A stretch of 64,000 nt of DNA, from contig JAEYPR010000002.1 of NCBI GenBank assembly GCA_023410535.1, positions 124,001 through 188,000 on the forward strand, in the 5' to 3' direction. The stretch comes from Bacillota bacterium (GTDB lineage Bacteria; Bacillota; UBA4882; UBA8346). The position numbers were made by a program, and so were the translations under genes. Each line of letters begins with the position of its first letter. Positions within the stretch are counted from its first letter, which is position 1. This document shows, piece by piece, positions 44,217-52,878 of the stretch. The notes under the pieces are model-generated. The model made no database searches. It was given only the letters and a program-made list of their open reading frames with translations, and was not told the DNA's origin.

Positions 44217-45317
44217 TTGCATAAAGAGAGTGTGGGGGACAAGCAATGTATCGCGGTGATTGTCCTTTATATCATTGGAACCTCTTCATTGGTCATCTTT
44301 TCACTGGAAGCGAAGAAAGACTTGTGGGTTAGCATCCTGATCTGTTACATGATGACGATGGTTATGGGATTGCTGATCGCCAGGATTAAAGCCCTATTTC
44401 CTGATCTGGATATTTTTCAAGTGTTTGAACTTTGCTTCGGGAAAGTTCTGGCGAAGATTATCAATGTCATCTACATCCTCTCTTGCTTTTATATTTCGGT
44501 CTTAATCAACACCTTTTTGATTCAATTCATCAAAATAACCGCACTGCCGGATACCCCGAAAGCCGTGCTGAATATCTTTATCACTTTGATTTGTATCTGG
44601 ATGGTCAAAGGGGGAGTCGGGTTAATCAGCAACTTCGCAACATTTTTTTTGATGCCCACCTTGCTTTCGATTGGGGTGTTGATCATCGGGCTTTTCCCAA
44701 TGATGAACCTGGATAATCTCTTGCCGCCGTTCCACGAGAAGCTGGGTGCAATTTTATACGGCGCCTTGTCGACATTTATTTTCCCGTTGGGAGAAATCGT
44801 AGTCTTCTCAGCGTTTTTCCAATCTTTTCGCTCCAAGAAATCTCCCTATAAAATATTGTTAATCGGTCCAAGCATCGGCGCTTTGGGTGTATTGACGATC
44901 TCCGTGTCGAATGTGTTGGTCTTGGGGATTAAATTGGCCTCGGATGTGTATTATCCGACCTTTATTGCGGCTTCCCTGATTATGCTCGGTACCTATTTAC
45001 ACGGTTTTGAACTGATGTTATCCACCGTCTTTATCGTGGGGGCCTTTGTCAAAACCAACGTCTACTTTACGGTCTGTTGCAAAGCACTGGCCCGGACCTT
45101 TGGTTTTCAAGATAATTACCAATTTCTAATCACCCCGATTGGCTTGTTGCTCTTTGCCGCTTCGCTTTTTTTCTTTGACGGACCGCTCGATTACACCCAA
45201 TGGCTGAAGCAAGATTTGGTCCCGTATTCAATACCGTATCTGATTCTCATCCCGGTACTCACCTATTTGGTGGTGGAATTTCGCAAACGGAAACTGTCAC
45301 CGCAATTTCGCAAATAA
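44217..45317 (+). CDS. Germinant receptor B subunit (GerAB family)
   Basis: This 366-residue protein has about ten membrane helices and belongs to the amino-acid-permease-like GerAB/ArcD/ProY spore germination family. It would sit in the spore inner membrane and bind or pass the germinant signal. The family start pattern is visible in QCIAVIVLYIIGTSSLVIF. TTG at 44217 is used because GGAGG lies nine bases upstream. Unusually, it is transcribed toward the GerC and GerA genes and not along with them. Confidence 0.92.
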   Translation: MHKESVGDKQCIAVIVLYIIGTSSLVIFSLEAKKDLWVSILICYMMTMVMGLLIARIKALFPDLDIFQVFELCFGKVLAKIINVIYILSCFYISVLINTFLIQFIKITALPDTPKAVLNIFITLICIWMVKGGVGLISNFATFFLMPTLLSIGVLIIGLFPMMNLDNLLPPFHEKLGAILYGALSTFIFPLGEIVVFSAFFQSFRSKKSPYKILLIGPSIGALGVLTISVSNVLVLGIKLASDVYYPTFIAASLIMLGTYLHGFELMLSTVFIVGAFVKTNVYFTVCCKALARTFGFQDNYQFLITPIGLLLFAASLFFFDGPLDYTQWLKQDLVPYSIPYLILIPVLTYLVVEFRKRKLSPQFRK

Positions 45318-45331
45318 TTAAAAAACAACGA

Positions 45332-45355
45332 CCGCGGAAGTGTCTTCCGTGTTTT
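45332..45355. terminator. Short hairpin between the convergent gerB and gerC sides
   Basis: CGGAAG and CTTCCG pair around TGT, with GTTTTG after on the plus strand and A-rich sequence before it. It could serve both strands, though the stem is short. Confidence 0.5.
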
Positions 45356-45367
45356 GCCGGCCAAGTC

Positions 45368-45580
45368 TCAGCCGGGATGCCCGAATCGCTTGATCAACTC
45401 ATCCATGGTTTTGGCGGGACTCGGTAATTTGACATGCAAACTGAGCAGCAGAATGAGTAGAGAGGCGGTTAAGAATAGGCCGGAGTATAATAGCAACTCC
45501 TTGTATTGCCGCTTGCGGATTAACGGCACCATTTCCAAAAAACCAATCAGGCCGCATCCGATGATAATCGCCAGAAACAT
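45368..45580 (-). CDS. Small two-helix membrane protein in the germination cluster
   Basis: This 70-residue protein has two hydrophobic helices (about residues 2-18 and 30-48) and a short C-terminal tail (MDELIKRFGHPG). It begins one base after the gerC stop, with GAGG upstream, so it is translated with GerC. Small membrane proteins of this size accompany some germinant-receptor operons. I do not recognise a named family; a fourth receptor subunit role is a possibility. Confidence 0.7.
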   Translation of the reverse strand: MFLAIIIGCGLIGFLEMVPLIRKRQYKELLLYSGLFLTASLLILLLSLHVKLPSPAKTMDELIKRFGHPG

Positions 45581-45581
45581 G

Positions 45582-46748
45582 CTACTGCCTCACTTTCGTT
45601 GCTCCCATGCTTTGCTCGCTTCCAGTAATCAGCAATTCGACATGGACTTTGGCGGGGATTTTGGCAAATTCAAGCCCCCACCTTTTTTTCATGGAATTCC
45701 ATAATTCGGGATACTTAATCGCCACCTTGTTTCCCAAACCAATCACATCGCATTGATCATTTTGAATCGTTTTGACGAAGGCGCTGATTTTGTCGGCGAT
45801 CACCGTGGCAATCCCTTGTTGGATTTTTTTGAGCTTGTCCGGCTTAAAGATATCGGTTTCACTGTCAATCTCTTGGATTTGCGCTTCCATCATGACCTGA
45901 ATCTTCATCGCCAAACCGTGGGGTAATCTTTCCGGTTCGATGGTGGTCCGGCTTTGGGTAACTTTCAGCGAAACGGTCTGAAATTCTTTACTTTTTGATT
46001 GTTCCGGCGCGAAAATCGCTTGATTTAAGTTATTGGTAAGCAGTAACAACATCTTGGTCTGATTGTCGTCCAGACGGTTGACGGTTTTGGTTGCGTTGAA
46101 CATTTCCGTCCCGGCGATCAGCGGAAGTGTACCGGTGCTGGGGGAGTTGATCAGGCCCACCAGCGGTAAGGTCGATGCATTACTGGAAGATTGTAAATCA
46201 GTGATGAATTTCCAAAAAGGGATACTGACAAACGATTCGGATTTCCGGGTTAGAAACAGGTAATCCAGAAAAAATGCGGTGATCTTCTGAGTCTGCGGTT
46301 GGGATTTTTCAAAAATTTCTCCGGCGGTTTTTTCCGCCGAACTCAAAAGCCACAAGGTGTCCCGCATCTCCTGATTGCGTTTGATCCAGTCCAACGTGCC
46401 GATGAACAACTTTTGCTGTTGCATTAATTCATTGCCGAAGATAATGACTTTGGAGTGGCTCCATAACAAATTGCGCCCGGCTTTGGAACGTAAATCGACG
46501 ATGGCTTCCGCGATATTCCGCCCTTTGCCTTGATACACTTTGGAGACAAAATCCTTATCCTTTGAGGAAGTCGGCAAGGAAATCTCGGTCGTAAGCAGCA
46601 GTTGGTTACTTTCCTTGTCATAATCAACCGCCGATCCGGCGATAATGATCTGATCGTCGATTTCGCGGTAGTTCCAGCAACCGCTGATGAAAGTCGCGAT
46701 GATTAGAATTGGGATGAAGCGGATCAATCGTTTCGGTTTCAACGCCAT
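45582..46748 (-). CDS. Germinant receptor C subunit (GerAC lipoprotein)
   Basis: This 388-residue lipoprotein has a signal with lipobox FISGC (Cys24) followed by WNYREIDD, the hallmark start of the Ger(x)C family. The body shows the three-domain GerAC pattern (RNLLWSHSKVIIFGNEL; the C-terminal ALKKIQ-like region here as KLKKIQQGIATVIADKI). It sits on the outer face of the spore inner membrane. It is downstream of the GerA gene by 55 bases on the same strand. Confidence 0.93.
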   Translation of the reverse strand: MALKPKRLIRFIPILIIATFISGCWNYREIDDQIIIAGSAVDYDKESNQLLLTTEISLPTSSKDKDFVSKVYQGKGRNIAEAIVDLRSKAGRNLLWSHSKVIIFGNELMQQQKLFIGTLDWIKRNQEMRDTLWLLSSAEKTAGEIFEKSQPQTQKITAFFLDYLFLTRKSESFVSIPFWKFITDLQSSSNASTLPLVGLINSPSTGTLPLIAGTEMFNATKTVNRLDDNQTKMLLLLTNNLNQAIFAPEQSKSKEFQTVSLKVTQSRTTIEPERLPHGLAMKIQVMMEAQIQEIDSETDIFKPDKLKKIQQGIATVIADKISAFVKTIQNDQCDVIGLGNKVAIKYPELWNSMKKRWGLEFAKIPAKVHVELLITGSEQSMGATKVRQ

Positions 46749-46803
46749 GTTTGGTTCCCCGTATGGATTTTCTTATTTGACAAAAAAAGAAAAAGTTATC
46801 GAA

Positions 46804-48339
46804 TCACTTCCGGTCATTTTTCTGCTGCCGGATACGATTGGCGGTGCCAATGAATTTGGGCCGGTTTTCCATATACCACCAGGGCGCCCTGATCACTGTA
46901 TCTTTTAAGTCTTGGAGATTTAACGAATCCAGCGGACTCATATACGGAACGCCGAATGAACGGATTTGGTGCAGATGAATTAACAAGCCGATCATACCGA
47001 ACAGGTAACCGTAAAAGCCGATCAGACTGGCAAGGAAAACGAACAAGCCCCGCAAAATGATCACCGGTCCGCTAAGATTGGGGATCATTAATCCGGTGAC
47101 TGCCGTCAGACCGGTAACAATGACCATCGGAGCACTGACAATGCGAGCCTCGACCGCCGCCTGCCCCAGGATGAGCGCCCCAACAATGCTCAATGCTTGT
47201 CCAATAGTGGACGGCATCCGGATTCCCGCTTCCCGCAGCAGTTCGAAAGCCAATCCTAAAACCAATAATTCAATCACCGTCGGAAACGCGACGCCTTGCC
47301 GGGAGGCAGAGATGCTGAGCAACAGCGGAGTAGGGACGATCTCCTGGTGATAGGTGGTCAATGCAAGATAGATGGCAGGGACGCTGATAGCAAAGAGAAA
47401 CGAAGTAATCCGCAGCATCCGATTGATTGAGGAAAAAAAGAAGCTCAGATAATAGTCGTCGCTCGCTTGAAAGTATTCAATAAAAAGATGGGGCAACGTA
47501 ATCACTACCGGAGTGCCTTCAAGTAATAAGGCAACGCGTCCTTCGAGTAACTTTGCCGCGACAATATCCGGTCGCTCGGTATTGCCAATGGTTTTAAAAG
47601 GCGAAAGCGGAGCGTCTTTAATGAACTCCGTAATATAACCCGTTCCCAAAACACCATCGAGTTTGATTTGTTCCAGCCGTTTTTCCAGTTCGCGAAGGAG
47701 CGCGTCGCTGGCCAATCCCTCGATATAACAAATACACGCCTTGGTTTGCGTACGGGAACCGAAGGCTTGGAATTTGCACTTAAATTGGTGAGTGCCGAGC
47801 TTCCGGCGCACCAGCGACAGGTTCACCATCAACGATTCGGTGAAGCCTTCTTTGGGTCCGCGAAACACCTTTTCATTTTCCGGTTCGCTGATCGCGCGGG
47901 TCTGCCAACCTTTCGAACTGACAATCAATGCTTCCGCAGTGTTTTCAATCAGCAAAACGGTGTCGCCGCAAACCAATCCCTCCAATAATAGCTTGAGATC
48001 CGCGGTTTTCTTGACATCATTCGCCACAATGACCCGGGTTTGCAGGACATCAACGGGTTGATCGTTCCTTTTCAACCCGACGTAGTTCATAATTGGTTCA
48101 ATAATATTTTCGTTAACAATTTCGTTATTGACCATTCCGTTGCTGAAAATGGCGCAGCATTTCAGTTGGTGATCGGTCTGGTTCTGAAAATGCCGGTAGA
48201 TGACGGTGTCGTCATCTTTAAGCAGTTCGTGGAAGAGCGCTTCATTCGCCGCTAACGAGTCGCAGAGGGTGTTTTCAACCTCGCTCCGGGGCGGCGCTGC
48301 GGGTATAACGCGGTTACTTTTACGGGAGTTTTTGTACAC
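46804..48339 (-). CDS. Germinant receptor A subunit (GerAA family)
   Basis: This 511-residue protein has a long soluble N-terminal region (about residues 1-285) and a C-terminal part with about five or six membrane helices (about 285-450). Family marks include VLGTGYITEFIKDAPLSPF, LLEGRVALLLEGTPVVITLP, and REAGIRMPSTIGQALSIVGA. With GerB and GerC it forms the complex that senses nutrients and starts spore germination. GTG at 48339 is used, with AGGGTG upstream. It leads the gerA-gerC-small-protein run on the minus strand. Confidence 0.94.
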   Translation of the reverse strand: MYKNSRKSNRVIPAAPPRSEVENTLCDSLAANEALFHELLKDDDTVIYRHFQNQTDHQLKCCAIFSNGMVNNEIVNENIIEPIMNYVGLKRNDQPVDVLQTRVIVANDVKKTADLKLLLEGLVCGDTVLLIENTAEALIVSSKGWQTRAISEPENEKVFRGPKEGFTESLMVNLSLVRRKLGTHQFKCKFQAFGSRTQTKACICYIEGLASDALLRELEKRLEQIKLDGVLGTGYITEFIKDAPLSPFKTIGNTERPDIVAAKLLEGRVALLLEGTPVVITLPHLFIEYFQASDDYYLSFFFSSINRMLRITSFLFAISVPAIYLALTTYHQEIVPTPLLLSISASRQGVAFPTVIELLVLGLAFELLREAGIRMPSTIGQALSIVGALILGQAAVEARIVSAPMVIVTGLTAVTGLMIPNLSGPVIILRGLFVFLASLIGFYGYLFGMIGLLIHLHQIRSFGVPYMSPLDSLNLQDLKDTVIRAPWWYMENRPKFIGTANRIRQQKNDRK

Positions 48340-48378
48340 GATTATTCACCCTGGTTATTATTGGGAAATAGATGGTAA

Positions 48379-48408
48379 AATTATGTATAGATCGTGAAAT
48401 AACAATGA
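48379..48408 (-). promoter_or_regulatory. Possible sigma-G promoter of gerA
   Basis: On the minus strand TCATT, 18 bases and CATAATT resemble a sigma-G promoter (6 of 7 at the -10, 3 of 5 at the -35), about 40 bases before the GTG start. Confidence 0.35.
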
Positions 48409-48429
48409 CTAAACTCGTGGGACAATAGA

Positions 48430-48460
48430 AAATCCCGGCCAACGCGGTCGGCCGGGATTT
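48430..48460 (-). terminator. Terminator after the glycosyltransferase gene
   Basis: AAATCCCGGCC and GGCCGGGATTT form a perfect 11-bp stem with a 9-base loop; on the minus strand a TTTTCT run follows. Confidence 0.8.
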
Positions 48461-48472
48461 GACAATTACGAT

Positions 48473-49618
48473 TTAGATCTTCTCCCCGGGATAATACCGG
48501 CGTAACCAATCCAATTCTTCCCGTTCCTCGTTGGTTTCGTACCAGCCTTGGCCGAACAGTCGGTGAAGCCGCTGGAAATACTCTTCGTACATTTTGGCGA
48601 CTCGTTTCATGGAGTAGTTGCGTTCGGACCATTCGCGGCAGTCGGCGGGGTTGATCCGGTGAATGTTTTGTACCGCCCAGCAGAACTCTTCAAAGACGCG
48701 GCAGCGGAAGCCGGTCACGCCGTGCAAAACGGTTTCGGGGAATGCGCCCCAGTCGCTGGTGATGACCGGAGTACCGCAAAGCTGCGCTTCAACATTGACT
48801 CCGCCGAACGGTTCCAAATAAATGGTCGGCATCAGCACGGCTTTGGCATTGCCCAGTAGTTCCTTGCGTTCTTCCGGTCCGACCGCCGGGAAATATTTGA
48901 TATGCTTTTCTTTGCCAAGCGTCAGTCCTTCCTGGGGATTATCGAGCGATCCCTGGCCGACGATATACAACTGATTCCGGGTTGCTTTTGCTACATCGGA
49001 GACGACCTGAACGCCCTTGCGGGAGATGATCCGTCCGAGATAAAGAAGGTAATCTTGTTTCTTGGGTTGGTAAGGGAAGTCGTTGACATCAAAATAGTTG
49101 GGAATTACCGCATCATACCAGCCGCCGTCCCCCTGGTTCAACAAACCGTAAACATAGTGCATCCAGGCGTAAGACTCGAAGACCCGGCGGGCGCTGAAAA
49201 CGCCGGTATAGCCGATCCCGGATTCGATCGCCATCAGATTGGTGGCATCGGCAATCGGTTTTTGATAATTGCCCATTGGGCAAAGCAACAGGTCGTCGTG
49301 TTGTTTCCGTTCATTAATCGCGGCAATGGCGTTTTCATTGAAGGTGCGGTGGGCAAGATCACGGGGGTCATGTTTGAAAAATTCTTTGGACTGATCATAA
49401 TCACCATATGCTTTTTTCAGGACAGCTTGGGTGGATACCTGGATAAACTCATCGCAGACCACATCCGAACCTTCGACGCCGTAGAAGTAAAGTTGGTGGC
49501 CATAACTTTTGATCATCCGGGCCAGTTTGACAACTTTTTGCGTATACGCGCAGGCTGAATTGGAACGATGAGTGGCAAGATGAGCCAATCCGAGCAGGTG
49601 AAAACGTAACTTTTTCAT
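48473..49618 (-). CDS. GT4-type glycosyltransferase
   Basis: This 381-residue soluble protein has the GT-B fold of glycosyltransferase group 1 (GT4). The C-terminal sugar-nucleotide domain shows YLGRIISRKGVQVV, LYIVGQGSLDNP and the E-x7-E region PTIYLEPFGGVNVEAQLCGT followed by PVITSDWGAFPE. The acceptor is unknown; transfer to a cell-surface or storage glycan is likely. The ATG at 49618 follows GAGG. It is monocistronic. Confidence 0.87.
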   Translation of the reverse strand: MKKLRFHLLGLAHLATHRSNSACAYTQKVVKLARMIKSYGHQLYFYGVEGSDVVCDEFIQVSTQAVLKKAYGDYDQSKEFFKHDPRDLAHRTFNENAIAAINERKQHDDLLLCPMGNYQKPIADATNLMAIESGIGYTGVFSARRVFESYAWMHYVYGLLNQGDGGWYDAVIPNYFDVNDFPYQPKKQDYLLYLGRIISRKGVQVVSDVAKATRNQLYIVGQGSLDNPQEGLTLGKEKHIKYFPAVGPEERKELLGNAKAVLMPTIYLEPFGGVNVEAQLCGTPVITSDWGAFPETVLHGVTGFRCRVFEEFCWAVQNIHRINPADCREWSERNYSMKRVAKMYEEYFQRLHRLFGQGWYETNEEREELDWLRRYYPGEKI

Positions 49619-49821
49619 ACGAACCTCGCTATCTATTGGTTTTATATATATATATTCATGAGCAACGACAATGTATCGGGATTGGCGACAGAATCTGGAG
49701 GGCATTGGGAACAGTTTTGAGAATTATATGCTTTATGCAGGAGGTTACAACGTTTAAAAGATTGATCCGTCAACCCAGATTGGCACAATCAAGGGAGATG
49801 ATGGCAGGCAATTCTCAGATC

Positions 49822-49850
49822 TTGACAAGAAGGATCGAAGCGTGTATTAT
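49822..49850 (+). promoter_or_regulatory. Strong sigma-A promoter of the gltX leader
   Basis: A perfect -35 TTGACA (49822-49827), a 17-base spacer and TATTAT (49845-49850) precede the T-box leader. Transcription should begin near 49857, giving a leader of some 565 bases. Confidence 0.8.
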
Positions 49851-49856
49851 GTATTT

Positions 49857-50129
49857 TACATCTTTCATATTTGACATGCGATGAAGCGGAAGAGTAACCA
49901 AACCCTCGAGTTTAAGAGAGCCCATGCCGGTGGGAATTGGGTATTCGGACTTGGTGAAACAGGCCGTTGGAGCAGTGGCTGAAAATACGGAGTAAGCCAA
50001 CCGGGTCTTCCCGTTACTGAAGGAGCAGGATAAGAAGATTGATCTTGCTTGAAGCGAGTGGGCATTTTTGCCAACAAGGTGGCACCACGGAAGTTGAACC
50101 TTTCGTCCTTAGCGGACGGAAGGTTTTTT
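49857..50129 (+). ncRNA. T-box leader (tRNA-sensing) upstream of gltX
   Basis: This is a T-box riboswitch leader. The T-box proper, AACAAGGTGGCACCACGG, is at 50073-50090. Next comes an intrinsic terminator, where CCTTTCGTCC pairs with GGACGGAAGG and is followed by six T (to 50129). The 5' part (about 49885-50020) has the usual AGAGAG and GGTGGG stem-I elements. GAA in GCTGAAAATACGG is a plausible specifier for glutamate, matching the gene it controls, but I could not fold the RNA. Uncharged tRNA would favour the antiterminator and let gltX be read. Confidence 0.85.
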
Positions 50130-50203
50130 GTTCGCTGACGCCATCATTTCTCTTTAAGCGTGTCAATTCACTTTTGATGCATTTGGAGTGGGTAGCAATA
50201 CCA

Positions 50204-50270
50204 AACAAGGTGGTACCGCGGAAGTTTAAACCTTTCGTCCCTGATACGGGGATGAAAGGTTTTATTTTTT
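50204..50270 (+). ncRNA. Second T-box antiterminator/terminator module
   Basis: AACAAGGTGGTACCGCGG (50204-50221) is a second T-box sequence. Its terminator pairs AAACCTTTCGTCCC with GGGATGAAAGGTTT and ends in TTTATTTTTT. The block closely parallels 50073-50129 and looks like a tandem duplicate. Only 74 bases separate it from the first terminator, too few for its own stem I. Confidence 0.8.
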
Positions 50271-50282
50271 GAAAATCCAGAT

Positions 50283-50381
50283 AAGCTTCGCCGGGCGTTG
50301 TCGTACTTCGGACTCAGCATCCTCGCGTATGTTAATACGCGAGGGGCGCTTCGCCTCGTACTCCTAGCCTGAGTGCTTCTC
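50283..50381. repeat. Structured intergenic element before gltX
   Basis: CCTCGCGTA and TACGCGAGG form a hairpin at its centre, GACTCAG and CTGAGTG pair further out, and GGCGCTTCGCC adds a small palindrome. It looks like a mobile hairpin repeat of the MITE kind, though only one copy is in the window. It sits in the gltX leader after the second terminator. Confidence 0.5.
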
Positions 50382-50421
50382 TGAATTTTCATAACTGAAT
50401 TCTAAATAAAGGGTGGTTCTG

Positions 50422-52092
50422 ATGGAGATTGGCAATGAGTTAGCGAATTTACTTTTACCGGGGATCGGGTCCGATATCGCCGGGGTCGTCAACGGTTATC
50501 CGGAACGGCAATTGCCGCCGGGGGCGATGGTGACCCGGTTTGCGCCGAGCCCGACGGGAATGCTCCATATCGGCGGGTTATATGCGGCGTTGGTTTCCGA
50601 GCGGTTAGCGCATCAGAGCGGGGGCGTCTTTTACCTGCGCATCGAAGATACTGATAAAAAGCGGGAAGTGACGGGAAGTGTCGCGGGAATCGTTGAGGCG
50701 CTCCGTTATTTCGGGATCGGTTTTGACGAGGGGGTTGCCGGAAGCGGAGTGGAAGTCGGCGCCTACGGACCGTACCAGCAGAGTTTGCGCCGGGAGATTT
50801 ATCAGACGGTTGTGAAGTCGTTGCTTGAACGCGGCTTGGCCTATCCTTGTTTCTGTGATGAGACCGAACTGGACGCGCTCCGGGTTAAACAAGAAAATTT
50901 GGGAATGCGGCCCGGTTATTACGGACGGTGGGCCGGTCACCGGCATGCGACGCTGGAACAGATCCGCGCCGAGTTAAACTCCGGAAAACCGTTTGTGATT
51001 CGCTTTAAATCACCCGGTAATTATGGCAAAAAAATCGTTTTTGAGGATGCGATTAAAGGACGGATTGAGATGCCTCAAAACGACCAAGATATTGTCTTGC
51101 TCAAATCCGACGGTTTGCCAACCTATCATTTGGCTCATGTGGTTGATGATTTTCTGATGAAAACCACCCATGTGATTCGCGGCGACGAGTGGCTGGCTTC
51201 GGTTCCGCTCCATCTCCAACTTTTTGAGACGCTAGGGTTCGCACCGCCCAAGTATGGGCATATCGCGCCGATTTTGAAGCGGGAAGGCAATTCCAAACGT
51301 AAGTTCAGTAAGCGAAAGGACCTTGACGCCATTGCCGGGTTTTATCAAGAACAAGGTTATCTTGGGCCGGCGGTCACCGAATATTTTTTAACCTTAATCA
51401 ACTCCAATTATCCGGTGTGGCGGGCCGAACATCCCCAGGAACCATTGACCGATTTCCGGATCGATTTGGTCAAGATGAGCATTAGCGGGGCGTTGTTCGA
51501 CCTGGATAAGTTGAACGATATCAGTAAGAATTTGATTGCGACTTATCGGGCGGACGAAATCTACGAGCAAGCGACGGCGTGGGCGCGGCGCTACGATCCG
51601 GAATTGTTTGAGCTGCTCAGCGACCAACCCGAATACTCCCTGCGGATTTTCAATATTGAGCGCAAGGCCGGCAAACCGCGGAAAGACTTCAGCAAATGGT
51701 CGGATATCCGGGCCGGCATGGCGTTTTTTTACGATTCGTTATTCATAGCGGACTGCGCCGCCGGATATGTGTTCCCGGCCAATTTCCCAACGACGGGGAT
51801 CCGGGAAGTGCTGCGGGAGTATCTTGACCACTATCCCAGCGGAGTTGACCATGCGACCTGGTTTGAGTCGTTAAAAGATTTAGCGGAGCGGTTGGGATAC
51901 GCTCGCGACGCTAAGACCTATAAATCCAACCCTGCAGCTTATGTTGGGCATGTCGGCGACTTGGCGATGATCCTGCGCGTAGCGCTGACCAATTGCACCG
52001 CCACGCCTGAACTTTACGCGATTATACAAGTTATGGGGGAAGACCGGGTCAAAAAACGGTTGCGGCGGTGTCTGAACACGATTATACTATAA
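50422..52092 (+). CDS. gltX: Glutamyl-tRNA synthetase
   Basis: This 556-residue class I synthetase charges tRNA with glutamate. It has a 37-residue N-terminal extension, as in clostridial-type enzymes, before MVTRFAPSPTGMLHIGG, which holds the HIGH-type motif. The KMSKS-type motif is KRKFSKRKD. Rossmann and anticodon-binding regions are complete. The ATG at 50422 is used, with AAAGGGTGG upstream. Expression is under the T-box leader. Its last 11 bases overlap the end of the convergent hydrolase gene. Confidence 0.93.
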   Translation: MEIGNELANLLLPGIGSDIAGVVNGYPERQLPPGAMVTRFAPSPTGMLHIGGLYAALVSERLAHQSGGVFYLRIEDTDKKREVTGSVAGIVEALRYFGIGFDEGVAGSGVEVGAYGPYQQSLRREIYQTVVKSLLERGLAYPCFCDETELDALRVKQENLGMRPGYYGRWAGHRHATLEQIRAELNSGKPFVIRFKSPGNYGKKIVFEDAIKGRIEMPQNDQDIVLLKSDGLPTYHLAHVVDDFLMKTTHVIRGDEWLASVPLHLQLFETLGFAPPKYGHIAPILKREGNSKRKFSKRKDLDAIAGFYQEQGYLGPAVTEYFLTLINSNYPVWRAEHPQEPLTDFRIDLVKMSISGALFDLDKLNDISKNLIATYRADEIYEQATAWARRYDPELFELLSDQPEYSLRIFNIERKAGKPRKDFSKWSDIRAGMAFFYDSLFIADCAAGYVFPANFPTTGIREVLREYLDHYPSGVDHATWFESLKDLAERLGYARDAKTYKSNPAAYVGHVGDLAMILRVALTNCTATPELYAIIQVMGEDRVKKRLRRCLNTIIL

Positions 52093-52798
52093 TCTCCTGT
52101 TCCTGATGGGTGATCTCGACTGTGGCGATGCCCAATTGCTTGGCGCGGGCCGCAAATACCTTGGTCGCTTCAAAATCAAATCCGAAATGCATTGGGATTA
52201 ACAACTTCGGCCGGAGGTGTTCGGCAAAGTATTCGGCGCCATGGGCGTAATACTCTTCCAAACGCCGGTCGACCGGGAAAAACGCTACGTCGATGGGATG
52301 GCCTTCAATCTTTTGCACTTCGGTGAGAAAGGCTTGGTCGGCCTTGGCCCGGTCCGTTTCGGTGTCTTCTTTCCAATGCCACCAGTTGAGGTCGCCGGCG
52401 TGGAACAAGTTAATTCCGTCCACCGTCACTAGGAAGGAGACGCCAATATCGGTGGATCCAAATGTTTTGACTTGCGCCGTGCCGTCCGACCACTGGGCGT
52501 ATGGCGCCAAGCGCCGGCAATTGCAGTCGCCGAGGTTTTTCTTAATATCGTCGCTGAGGATATAGGTGATTGCCGGGTTAGTCTTGGCCCACTCCAGGAT
52601 GGCGCGGTCGAAGTGGTCTTTGTGACTGTGGGAGGAGAAAACGTACACCCGGGGTTTATCCTTGAGCGTCGCGCCGGTGATGACGCCTTTTTCCAGGGTG
52701 GACGGTTGATAATAATCGAAGATGAGATAGGAATTGGCGGTCTCCACTGCGAAACCACTATGAAAAAGATAGGTAATTTTCAGTCGGATTGGGTTCAA
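52082..52798 (-). CDS. MBL-fold metal-dependent hydrolase
   Basis: This 238-residue protein has the metallo-beta-lactamase fold. Metal ligands are seen in FSSHSHKDHFDRA, LFHAGDLNWWHW and PMHFGFDF. It resembles the UlaG-like group of predicted Zn hydrolases. The substrate is unknown. The TTG start has GAGGTG seven to eight bases upstream. It overlaps the end of gltX tail to tail, and its start region faces the GNAT gene. Confidence 0.85.
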   Translation of the reverse strand: MNPIRLKITYLFHSGFAVETANSYLIFDYYQPSTLEKGVITGATLKDKPRVYVFSSHSHKDHFDRAILEWAKTNPAITYILSDDIKKNLGDCNCRRLAPYAQWSDGTAQVKTFGSTDIGVSFLVTVDGINLFHAGDLNWWHWKEDTETDRAKADQAFLTEVQKIEGHPIDVAFFPVDRRLEEYYAHGAEYFAEHLRPKLLIPMHFGFDFEATKVFAARAKQLGIATVEITHQEQEIIV

Positions 52799-52878
52799 TC
52801 GAAGTCACCTCAAAGTATTTAATTGATTTTATTATTGCATACTTATCATACGAAAGACAATGGGTTGAGGTAAAAGAG

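Noticed and set aside
48902..49558. Plus-strand frame of 218 codons opposite the glycosyltransferase gene
   Set aside because: The glycosyltransferase motifs on the minus strand are unambiguous.
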